25,200 nucleotides of DNA. It comes from an uncultured Flavobacteriales bacterium (lineage in GTDB: Bacteria > Bacteroidota > Bacteroidia > Flavobacteriales_D > Sanyastnellaceae). Shown here in pieces: positions 1-6,809 of this stretch (its first letter is position 1; every line of letters starts with the position of its first letter). The translations under genes and the position numbers were made by a program. The stretch spans positions 1 to 25,200 of the forward strand of contig CALJKR010000011.1 of the NCBI GenBank assembly GCA_937974555.1. The letters run 5' to 3'. A model generated the notes under the pieces. The model was not told the DNA's origin. It searched no databases and was given only the letters and a program-made list of their open reading frames with translations.

Positions 1-101
1 GCAAAATATTGACGACGCAATAGTTGTGAATTGCTGTTTAATTGAGATCTTTGAAATATTCGAAACAACCAAATGTGATCTAAAACGCACGTTTTAAGGA
101 T
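1..101 (+). CRISPR. End of a type II-C CRISPR array (one full 47-bp repeat visible)
   Basis: One 47-bp repeat lies at 23-69. It starts GTTGTGAATTGC and ends ATTCGAAACAAC, which is the length and end pattern of Bacteroidota type II-C repeats. Bases 1-22 would be the end of a preceding spacer and 70 to about 101 the following one, so the rest of the array is to the left of the window. Only one intact copy is visible, so repetition itself is not seen. The identification rests on base pairing: repeat nt 2-24 is the complement of the anti-repeat at 5009-5030, with one bulged base, next to a Cas9 gene. The orientation given is that in which the 5' half of the repeat pairs with tracrRNA. A weakly similar 47-nt stretch at 102-148 may be a decayed terminal repeat. 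Confidence 0.88.
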
Positions 102-148
102 GTTACATCGATTTTTCGCGATTAAAAAAACACAAATTTCGAATATCC

Positions 149-180
149 AAAAAAGGAAAACCCTTCGGTTTTCCTTTTTT
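149..180. terminator. Bidirectional terminator between CRISPR array and cas2
   Basis: A 14-bp perfect stem (149-162 with 167-180) closes a CTTC loop. It has an A-tract on the left and a T-tract on the right, so on either strand the hairpin is followed by a U-run. It begins 3 bases past the cas2 stop codon and would end the leftward cas operon. It also stands at the end of the array and would stop rightward array transcription. Confidence 0.88.
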
Positions 181-183
181 ATT

Positions 184-522
184 TTAAAACAATTCCAATT
201 GCTGGGGCCCCAATGGCACTTCAATTTCCTTCTTTCCAAAAAATATTTCCATTTGTGCAAACTGCTTGTCGGTGACATGCAATATGCCGACATGCCCTTT
301 CTTAGGCAAGCTGGTCTTTACTCTTTTAATATGCACTTCTGCATTTTCCCTACTCGCGCAATGACGCAGATAAATGCTGAACTGAAACATGGTGAATCCA
401 TCACGTATCAAATCTCTTCTAAATTCACTGGCAATTTTTCGCTCTTTCTTGGTTTCCACGGGTAAATCAAAAAAGACCAAAATCCACATAATCTTATAGG
501 CGTTGATTCGTTCGAAACTCAT
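184..522 (-). CDS. cas2: CRISPR-associated endoribonuclease Cas2 (type II)
   Basis: Cas2 forms the Cas1-Cas2 integrase that inserts new spacers. The 112-aa product has the ferredoxin-like Cas2 core, with the strand-1 acidic motif FFDLP near residues 17-21 and FQFSIYLRHC near 47-56. It ends in QQLELF, a tail I recognise from type II-C Cas2 proteins. The start at 522 keeps the N-terminal residues MSFERINAYKIMW that family members share, and it overlaps the cas1 end by 29 bases; an internal ATG at 489 would remove the overlap. It is the last gene of the cas9-cas1-cas2 operon and is followed at once by a strong terminator. Confidence 0.95.
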   Translation of the reverse strand: MSFERINAYKIMWILVFFDLPVETKKERKIASEFRRDLIRDGFTMFQFSIYLRHCASRENAEVHIKRVKTSLPKKGHVGILHVTDKQFAQMEIFFGKKEIEVPLGPQQLELF

Positions 523-1423
523 GTTTGGGAAATTGGGGCAGCAACACCTTCTTTTCTTTCCCTTCTAATACTTTCACCAAAGAGGAGGTGGTCATGCTTG
601 CGGCAATCAATAAAGGCCTGCGTTCCTTTTCGAGCATCACATCCAAGGTGGGGATTTTTAATAAATGCAATTTCCATTCGCGGGTCAACTCCTCACCCAC
701 TTCCATTTCATGCAGATGATCCAGAATATACGCATCCACAATGGGGCGGTAGGGTTCCATGACATCATCCGCCAAACAATAGGCATTGTATTGATTTTTG
801 TGATGAACACCAAAAGTGGGAAACAATCCCGAACCCACCAAGGCCCTGGCAATTATGGCGCGTAGGATGGCGTAACCATAGTTAAATAAATGATTGGGAG
901 GTGGGCCAAAACGTTCTCTCCGAAAATCTTGACCTTCAAACAAAAGATTCCAATAATAGGCTGCCCCTCTCGCTTCAAAATTGTCCATATCGCCCGAGCG
1001 AACTTCAGAAGCCCATCTTATCAGCGGAGCATGTTCCAATTGTTGTCTCAAAAGCACCTCACCTTGATTCTCCAATTTGCATTTGATCAATTGAGCCCAA
1101 ACATTTTTCTTCAAAGGAAGAGACGTGGCAATCTGCATTTGAAACCGTGCACTTTGCAGGGTATTTCCTTCCAATGGCAGCCACAAACCCACCGGCATGT
1201 GCTTGCCATCACATCCAATCACCGCCACATTGCGTTCCATCAAACGGGTGAGCAATGCGGTCGTAATGGTGCAATGTTCAGACTCCAGCATCAGCACCCC
1301 AATGTCCTCAATCGGCACTGTCCGCTCACTCGATTCACCTTCATGTATACGCCTTACCAACATCTGCTCTTGGCGAAGGCTCAGTTGAGAAGGATTCTCG
1401 ATGACCAAGGTTCTTTTTATCAC
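494..1423 (-). CDS. cas1: CRISPR-associated endonuclease/integrase Cas1 (type II)
   Basis: Cas1 is the catalytic subunit of the spacer integrase. The 309-aa product has normal type II length. Metal-binding motifs expected of Cas1 are visible: Glu150 in NFEARGAAYYW, the His pair 207-208 in FGVHHKNQ, and the acidic cluster LADDVMEPYRP around 218-226. The N-terminal beta domain contains the usual GVLMLES stretch. The start codon overlaps the cas9 end by 4 bases (1420-1423) and the 3' end overlaps cas2, which indicates translational coupling in one operon. No cas4 or csn2 accompanies it, as expected for subtype II-C. Confidence 0.96.
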   Translation of the reverse strand: MIKRTLVIENPSQLSLRQEQMLVRRIHEGESSERTVPIEDIGVLMLESEHCTITTALLTRLMERNVAVIGCDGKHMPVGLWLPLEGNTLQSARFQMQIATSLPLKKNVWAQLIKCKLENQGEVLLRQQLEHAPLIRWASEVRSGDMDNFEARGAAYYWNLLFEGQDFRRERFGPPPNHLFNYGYAILRAIIARALVGSGLFPTFGVHHKNQYNAYCLADDVMEPYRPIVDAYILDHLHEMEVGEELTREWKLHLLKIPTLDVMLEKERRPLLIAASMTTSSLVKVLEGKEKKVLLPQFPKHEFRTNQRL

Positions 1424-4400
1424 AACAACTCTCCCAAAATACTTAAACGAATTGCTCGTGGGTTTGTATCAACTATATTTTTATGATTGCGCAAACTAAA
1501 ATAAACTTTCATCTCCTTGTTCTCTTTCGAATCATCAAGCTTTGTTTCTGATATTAATCTCAAAAAAATCGTGATATTATCATTTGAATCTTTAGTGATT
1601 TTTTGACATCGATAATATTGTTTTTCCTCATTGTCAATCTCAAACAAATCATTCTGTTCAAATTTCCATTTGAGTTTTGCACCTTCCCATTCTGTAAAGT
1701 AAAGCGGCAATCCATTGGCCTTTCGCTCAAATGCTTCTTGGAAAGAAACCATCACGTCAAACAAAGAACCATCCTCTCTTTCATACACCGCCAAATGATG
1801 ATTGTTTCCTGAATCAACAAATCCTTTGGCATCGTCGGGGCTGACTTGCTTTTGCGGCACCACTTTCCCTAACCCTGTCATTAAGCGCACCGTTCTGATA
1901 GGAATTCGTTTCTCTTCATTGAACCAAATCGGCGCTGCACCAAGATTCTTGATGGCTTCCTTCTCATTGGGATATTGATCAAAGAATGCCTGAAGCTTCT
2001 GCTTTACCACAGGATCAAGAACATATTCCAGATCCTTTTGCTTGATGGACGACAACGGATATTTCACCACCGCCTCTTCATTCCATTCGTAAATCTCCAC
2101 TTTCTTCACAGGCGTTACGCCATCGGCCAAATAGATGGGCGCTTTAAATGCTTTGGTTAAATCTCCATCAAATGCTTTGATTCGCTCTTTTATCATCACA
2201 CGTAAAAAGCGATCCACCACCAACCACTCCGGATTGAAATTTTTATTCAATGCTACTTCCCGTTTGGTCTGCACTTTTATCTTTCCGTAAACGGTCTCTT
2301 TGGATAACGCGCCACGTGGAATGATACTCGTGTATCCTGTCGCCTTATTTTTACTCTTCGAGGAAACCCGTTTTCCGGGTTTAAAGGATACGATAATTTT
2401 AGATGCGCGCTCCACGATTTCGTCTACTTCAAAAGGGGCTTTTCCAGCTATTTCTTTCAATTTAAAATGACCCGCTTCTTTTAAACCATCTGCCGTATTG
2501 GTTTTATTGACAAATTGATTCAATCTATTCAAGGATTGAATGTAACTCTGTTTGGTACAGGCAACAACGAGCGCATCAATGGCATGATGACGATGATCAT
2601 CACGTTTGGACCAGCCTGCGATATTGTATATTCTCTTACCATCCTCACGCGTTTCTATAGAAGTAAGTCCCAGTTTTTCATAACGCTCCCAATTCACTTT
2701 TTTAAGGACATCATTCCATCCCCATTTTTCTCTCAAAAAGTCAGTAACACCTCCGCTGGTTGCATGCACATTGCGGCAAGCCAATCCCAACACTTGAGAA
2801 GCCTTTTTTGATATGTACTGGGTCTGACGCAACTGCCTCTCAATAAAATCTTTTGGAATATTTTCTTCAGGACATAGTAGACGGTCATACTTGGTTTTTG
2901 AAATCTTCGCGCCATTTACCCCAGATTTAAACCACAAATTGACCATGGCTATGTAATCTTCAAAAGATTGCAAACCCGCTATTGGCTGAGCCTTCATAAA
3001 ATCAAAAGCGGTCATATTGCCTTTGGCCTTATTTACCCATGCCTCAGCCATTGTCTTATTGGACAAACTATCATCGAACAAACGTGACTTTGGAATAATG
3101 TGTTCTACATCAACTCCGGCACCATTGAGAAAATCCGCCAAAGCAATTCGTTTTCCAGTGTAAGGAGAAATACCTCCAACCTCCTCATAAATTTTAACCT
3201 TGTTAATCAGTGACTTTGTCACTTTCACAAATCCATATTCCCTGCGCAATCTATCTTCTATATCCTTGTTACGCTTTTCTTGTTTGGTGATATTGGATGA
3301 CGTACGGTTCCGCTCTTCCTTGCTTTGCTTTAATTCACGCGCCAATTCAACTCTAATTTCGTCAGGTCTTCCATATTGTGGATGTTCAATGATCGCATTA
3401 ACCACATTGATCAATTGATTCAAAACCTTCTCCACCACAGGCTGACGTAAGCTATTCTTCTGAAGCAATGGCACTTTATCCAAAAGCACCCGAGCCTCAT
3501 TTTCCATTTTATCCAAATAATCAGAATGTCTGTATCCAGCGCAAGCCATTGCCTTAGAATAATCTAATCCATCCATGAGATAGGGCAAAGTCTTTTTTAT
3601 CGCAGCAGCACTTCTGTTGCTATATCCAGCCTTGGTAAAATCCAATTTCACCAACTTCTGGGCAATCTCAGCCGTGCATTCAAAATCCTCAATCAGATTT
3701 TTTATAAGGCTTTCTTCATTTTCGACAGAATATAACAAATGCCACAATCGATAATAGTCGGACTTTTCAAAATGTGATGAAATAGTCTTTGATTGATAAT
3801 GAAATAACTCTCCCGTTTCCTCATCTACAAGCGTCAAATCTTTGTTGTCCTTTAATTCTATATCAAACTCAATTTTCTTTATTCGCCCCAACAAATCATC
3901 CGCTTTCTTGATACCTTTCACAGCCTTTTCAATGGTGCTAAACGTTGTATCACCTTGAATTCCTTTTTCCCCAATGTTATGTGTGACCCCTTTAGGAATA
4001 CCCAAAAACTTAATAATATCATTGGCAGTCATTTTTTCTTTCCATTTCAATTCCTCGGCCAATGCTAATGCCTTCTGGAGATCGACTGAAACTACAACTC
4101 CCATTTCATCTTTGAAACGCAAATTGAGAACTGCCTCATAAATTTTCGACCATTGAGCCAAAGGCGAAGTTCTAGGAGTGACCCTCGGAGACACATCCAT
4201 TTTCTTGTCATTTACCCATGCATATCTCTTTTCAAATTCACATCGACTTACAAGCGCTTTCTGTGATTTCAATGGCCGCTGATGAAAAATTATTTCATCC
4301 TGAACTCTCTTGCGCAATTGTTCTGTAAGCACACTTGGATAAAATTTTGATTGACAATTCCAAATGGCCATAAATTCGTCTGCGTAGGCTTGCCTTGGGA

Positions 4401-4968
4401 AAATTCTTCCTTTTAGTTTGAAATATTGATCCTCTTGAAGCTGTTTAAAAACATATTGACCAATTGTCATATGAGCATCCAACAAATCTTGAGCATTCTT
4501 GCGAATTTCTGCTTTGTACTCCGATTCCTTTTTAGGATCCTCTTCTGCTCCATCAGTTTTTCGATTGGACTTAAAACCCCTCTTTTGATTGAGATGATAT
4601 AGAACTCTACCTAACTCCTCCAATGAGATTTGCTCGTGCGCGGCCTTGGATCTGAGTTCCCAAAGATTCATTTTTGAAAATCCTTCAAACAATTCCTTTC
4701 CAGGTTCAATCCCAACTTCCGACAAAGCCCGCTTAAGCAATGTCTTTCGCAACGTACGCCGATAAATATTTCGTCGCATTCCACGCTTAATTCGACGCTT
4801 CGCATTTTTTGAAATGGCATTACCTGCTGTAAACTCATCTCGCTCTTCGGAATTCAAAGGAATAATGCGAACTCCCATTCCCAAAATCTCTGATTTCTTT
4901 TCATCTTCCTGGATGAAAGCCCAACCGATGGAGGCAACTCCCAAATCCAATCCCAAAACTTTTTTCAT
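1420..4968 (-). CDS. cas9: Type II-C CRISPR RNA-guided endonuclease Cas9
   Basis: This is the DNA-cleaving effector, acting with crRNA and tracrRNA. The 1182-aa protein carries all the catalytic elements. RuvC-I is LGLDLGVASIGW with Asp8. An Arg-rich bridge helix covers about 54-82. RuvC-II has Glu541 in RVELAREL. The HNH domain runs about 600-650, with His623 in DVEHIIPKSR and Asn637. RuvC-III has HHAIDA with His795 and Asp798. A PAM-interacting region should make up the C-terminus but has no motif I can read. There are no frameshifts or lost residues, so the enzyme appears active. The gene is first in the operon and divergent from the tracrRNA. A weak leftward promoter (TATTTTAG at 4989-4982, ATTG 21 bases upstream) would give a very short leader. 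Confidence 0.98.
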   Translation of the reverse strand: MKKVLGLDLGVASIGWAFIQEDEKKSEILGMGVRIIPLNSEERDEFTAGNAISKNAKRRIKRGMRRNIYRRTLRKTLLKRALSEVGIEPGKELFEGFSKMNLWELRSKAAHEQISLEELGRVLYHLNQKRGFKSNRKTDGAEEDPKKESEYKAEIRKNAQDLLDAHMTIGQYVFKQLQEDQYFKLKGRIFPRQAYADEFMAIWNCQSKFYPSVLTEQLRKRVQDEIIFHQRPLKSQKALVSRCEFEKRYAWVNDKKMDVSPRVTPRTSPLAQWSKIYEAVLNLRFKDEMGVVVSVDLQKALALAEELKWKEKMTANDIIKFLGIPKGVTHNIGEKGIQGDTTFSTIEKAVKGIKKADDLLGRIKKIEFDIELKDNKDLTLVDEETGELFHYQSKTISSHFEKSDYYRLWHLLYSVENEESLIKNLIEDFECTAEIAQKLVKLDFTKAGYSNRSAAAIKKTLPYLMDGLDYSKAMACAGYRHSDYLDKMENEARVLLDKVPLLQKNSLRQPVVEKVLNQLINVVNAIIEHPQYGRPDEIRVELARELKQSKEERNRTSSNITKQEKRNKDIEDRLRREYGFVKVTKSLINKVKIYEEVGGISPYTGKRIALADFLNGAGVDVEHIIPKSRLFDDSLSNKTMAEAWVNKAKGNMTAFDFMKAQPIAGLQSFEDYIAMVNLWFKSGVNGAKISKTKYDRLLCPEENIPKDFIERQLRQTQYISKKASQVLGLACRNVHATSGGVTDFLREKWGWNDVLKKVNWERYEKLGLTSIETREDGKRIYNIAGWSKRDDHRHHAIDALVVACTKQSYIQSLNRLNQFVNKTNTADGLKEAGHFKLKEIAGKAPFEVDEIVERASKIIVSFKPGKRVSSKSKNKATGYTSIIPRGALSKETVYGKIKVQTKREVALNKNFNPEWLVVDRFLRVMIKERIKAFDGDLTKAFKAPIYLADGVTPVKKVEIYEWNEEAVVKYPLSSIKQKDLEYVLDPVVKQKLQAFFDQYPNEKEAIKNLGAAPIWFNEEKRIPIRTVRLMTGLGKVVPQKQVSPDDAKGFVDSGNNHHLAVYEREDGSLFDVMVSFQEAFERKANGLPLYFTEWEGAKLKWKFEQNDLFEIDNEEKQYYRCQKITKDSNDNITIFLRLISETKLDDSKENKEMKVYFSLRNHKNIVDTNPRAIRLSILGELL

Positions 4969-4974
4969 CTATTT

Positions 4975-5004
4975 TTTGATTCTAAAATATTTATTATATA
5001 TTCG
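4975..5004 (+). promoter_or_regulatory. Bacteroidota-type promoter of the tracrRNA
   Basis: TTTG at 4975-4978 is followed after 18 bases by TATATTCG at 4997-5004, one mismatch from the Bacteroidota -7 element TAnnTTTG. Transcription would begin at about 5008-5011, exactly where the anti-repeat begins. The promoter lies in the cas9-tracrRNA intergenic gap and points away from cas9. Confidence 0.7.
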
Positions 5005-5008
5005 TGTC

Positions 5009-5088
5009 CTCAATTAACAGCAATTCACAATAAGGTCTATGACCGTTGTGAAAACATTTGAAGCGGGGAGCAATCCTCGCTTTTTTTT
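5009..5088 (+). ncRNA. tracrRNA
   Basis: The tracrRNA pairs with crRNA repeats and holds them in Cas9. Bases 5009-5030 are the reverse complement of repeat nt 2-24 with a single-base bulge. A short nexus hairpin follows, GGTC-TAT-GACC at 5034-5044. Next comes a small TGT-GAAA-ACA hairpin at 5047-5056, similar in place and loop to the GAAA hairpin of Neisseria tracrRNA. A terminator hairpin with a U-run ends at 5088. Bases 5045-5052 (GTTGTGAA) repeat the first eight bases of the CRISPR repeat, so they can also pair with 5024-5030 of the anti-repeat. The exact 5' end is inferred from the promoter position. Confidence 0.92.
5062..5088 (+). terminator. Rho-independent terminator of the tracrRNA
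   Basis: An 8-bp stem (5062-5069 with 5074-5081, one G-U pair) closes a GCAA (GNRA) tetraloop and runs into eight T residues at 5081-5088. Confidence 0.93.
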
Positions 5089-5186
5089 GCTTTAAAGAAC
5101 TATATCAAATATATACAATAGAATCAATCATTCATCCAAATTGTTTTTAACAACAAATAAATTTCATTGACAATAGAAATTTATCG

Positions 5187-5510
5187 CTCTCCCTGTGGGC
5201 GAGAAATCTCTCTATCGCTGCGCTGAAAATCTCACGAATAATCTACGCTATCCCTACGGGCGAATAATCATTCGCCCTCTGCGTCTCCTCTGCGGGCGAA
5301 TAATCTCTCTAACGCTGCTCTGAAAATCTCACGGACAATCGACACTCTCCCTACGGGCGAATAATTATTCGCCCTCTGCGTCTCCTCTGCGGGCGAATAA
5401 TCTCTCTACCGCTACGCTGAAAATCTCACGAACTATCTACGCTATCCCTCCGGGCGAATAATTATTCGCCCTCAGCGTCTCCTCTGCGGATAATATTTCC
5501 GCCGCTACGC
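5187..5510. repeat. 97-bp tandem repeat with REP-like palindromes (left flank of the RAYT gene)
   Basis: About 3.4 copies of a 97-bp unit. Each unit has a 20-bp palindrome GGGCGAATAATTATTCGCCC (5258-5277 with one central change, 5355-5374 and 5452-5471). It also has a half-site GGGCGAATAATCTCTC (5197 variant, 5294, 5391). Both series have a spacing of exactly 97. The connecting sequences are conserved too (GCGTCTCCTCTGC; GCTGAAAATCTCACG). The last copy overlaps the end of the transposase gene, whose TAA stop lies in the palindrome centre. The first two palindromes are preceded by CTAC, the complement of the GTAG tetranucleotide typical of REP elements. The gene-free stretch 5089-5461 otherwise holds only AT-rich DNA and an 8-bp inverted repeat (TAAATTTC at 5158-5165, GAAATTTA at 5176-5183). 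Confidence 0.9.
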
Positions 5511-6019
5511 TGCCAAAATTTTCTGGGATTGTTTCGGATATAGGCCATCACTCTGTGACGATCAGATTGATTGAATATAATTCGACAATCATAATCGCGC
5601 AACCAAACGTCACCAACAAAACCTGAAGCCCGCATTCCCTTGACTACGCCTATTTTGTATCCCCGAACAATAGAACCAATGGTTCTTGATGGTGACTCAA
5701 ACTTTACGAAATGAGGCCAACTTGTCCTCTCTCTGTTGGGAAAGGCACCGCGGTAAATTTCGATCAATCCATGAACATGATCTGGCATGACAACAAATTC
5801 TAAAACTCTCGCGTGCGGGAAATGTATGCTCATCTCCTTCCAACATTGATGCGCAGACCGACCGAATTCGCTCAATTGCATTCTCCCATCCACCACTTTA
5901 CCCCAATGCCTTTGCCTTCTCTTTGCACAAATGGTCACAAAATACAAACCTCTCCAAGAATAGTCATACCCTTTCATTCGCCGAGATTTCCGATATTTTA
6001 ATTTTCCCTTTTGAATCAT
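5462..6019 (-). CDS. REP-associated tyrosine transposase (RAYT, Y1/HUH family)
   Basis: This is a single-strand DNA nickase/transposase of the IS200/TnpA-REP type. The likely 185-aa protein starts at 6019 and has the family N-terminus RRMKGYDYSW-RGLYFVTIC. The HUH motif is in FVVMPDHVHGLI (His81, His83). The likely catalytic tyrosine is Tyr160 in AYIRNNP; Tyr143 in RDYD is a less likely candidate. It is flanked on both sides by related palindromes, as expected for a RAYT with its REP substrates. The frame stays open upstream to 6208 through the right-hand palindromes, but that part resembles no transposase sequence. The last 15 or so residues are encoded by repeat DNA and the stop codon is in a palindrome centre. 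No frameshift is visible, so it may be active. Confidence 0.88.
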   Translation of the reverse strand: MIQKGKLKYRKSRRMKGYDYSWRGLYFVTICAKRRQRHWGKVVDGRMQLSEFGRSAHQCWKEMSIHFPHARVLEFVVMPDHVHGLIEIYRGAFPNRERTSWPHFVKFESPSRTIGSIVRGYKIGVVKGMRASGFVGDVWLRDYDCRIIFNQSDRHRVMAYIRNNPRKFWQRSGGNIIRRGDAEGE

Positions 6020-6109
6020 CTCGCAAAAATGATTCTCACCATCTGCATAAAAAACCCATAAATTATAGGAATATTCTCGTATCTCTAGACCTTGAAAAAA
6101 CTCACTACT

Positions 6110-6280
6110 GGCGAATAACCATTCGACCCAATAAAAATCAAACCAACGGACCAATAATCTCTCGCCCAATCTCCCAAAAAAAAACGGGCGAATAATCTCT
6201 CGCCCCAATAAAAATCAATCAACGGGCGAATAATTATTCGCCCCAACAACAATCAAAAAAGGGCGAATAACCATTCGCCC
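6110..6280. repeat. REP-like palindrome cluster (right flank of the RAYT gene)
   Basis: Four related palindromes follow one another: a decayed one at about 6110-6127, then 6186-6205 (GGGCGA...TCGCCC with an ATAATCTC centre), 6224-6243 (perfect) and 6261-6280 (AACC centre). They are separated by short A-rich linkers containing CCAATAAAAATCAA or CCAACAACAATCAA. The linkers differ from those of the left-hand array, while the palindromes match it. The sequence 6020-6315 has no other recognisable content. Confidence 0.85.
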
Positions 6281-6315
6281 TCTATTACAAACAATACGAT
6301 CTGTCTCCGGAAAAA

Positions 6316-6759
6316 CTACCCCTTCTTCTTAAAATACAACCGCGTAATAAAAATCCCCTGACCATCGTCCTTTCCTGCATCGCTCTCTACCCCGCTGGTT
6401 ACAAAAGCCAATTCATATCCTTGCGCATCCATCTCGTTCAACTTGGACATGATCATGGCATCATTGGACGCGATGTTCTGAAAATTGATGCCCACCATGC
6501 TGAAGAAATTCAACATCTTGGTTTCCTTGAATGCATTGATCTTTAAATCGGATCGATCGATATCACCTTGCTTGGTGTCCTTTCCATCCGTGCGCTCTGT
6601 GGTGTAGTTGTTGTGATCTATACTGGTAGTGGCTTCTACCATTCTTGATCTTCCCATGCCCCCTGGCAAAATGGATTCTACAATGGTGACGACTTTGTAC
6701 TCCTGCGCTTGCGCAATTCCCGCCATCATCATGATGGCTGCCATTAAAATCTTTTTCAT
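6316..6759 (-). CDS. Small secreted hypothetical protein (possibly DUF4177-like)
   Basis: A 147-aa protein of unknown function. Residues 1-18 form a Sec signal peptide (MKKILMAAIMMMAGIAQAQ, cleavage after AQA), so the mature part is periplasmic or exported. The mature sequence starts EYKVVTIVES and ends with a MDAQGYELAFV...GIFITRLYFKKK stretch. That layout of YKVV, a GYELA helix and a closing basic beta strand resembles the small DUF4177-type fold, but the match is only by eye. It follows pdxH on the same strand after 50 bases. No terminator is obvious, and the right-hand REP palindromes lie just downstream. Confidence 0.8.
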   Translation of the reverse strand: MKKILMAAIMMMAGIAQAQEYKVVTIVESILPGGMGRSRMVEATTSIDHNNYTTERTDGKDTKQGDIDRSDLKINAFKETKMLNFFSMVGINFQNIASNDAMIMSKLNEMDAQGYELAFVTSGVESDAGKDDGQGIFITRLYFKKKG

Positions 6760-6809
6760 TTCTTACTTTTTAAATTATTGTTTCTATCTGCTTAAGTATT
6801 CTTCTCCAA

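Noticed and set aside
100..465. Open frame on the plus strand over the terminator and antisense to cas2
   Set aside because: It includes the terminator hairpin and lies opposite a clear cas2 gene; the protein has no recognisable features.
890..1486. 198-codon plus-strand frame opposite cas1
   Set aside because: Low-complexity mix with no domain, fully antisense to cas1.
2515..2811. Plus-strand and other-frame open frames inside cas9
   Set aside because: They are shadows of an intact, fully motif-supported cas9 frame.
5158..5183. 8-bp inverted repeat TAAATTTC/GAAATTTA as a terminator or element end
   Set aside because: No T-run follows on either strand and no target-site duplication is visible, so it is noted only in the repeat entry.
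5187..5510. 97-bp tandem repeats considered as a second CRISPR array
   Set aside because: The whole 97-bp unit is conserved, including the parts between palindromes, so there are no variable spacers. The units belong to the RAYT/REP element.
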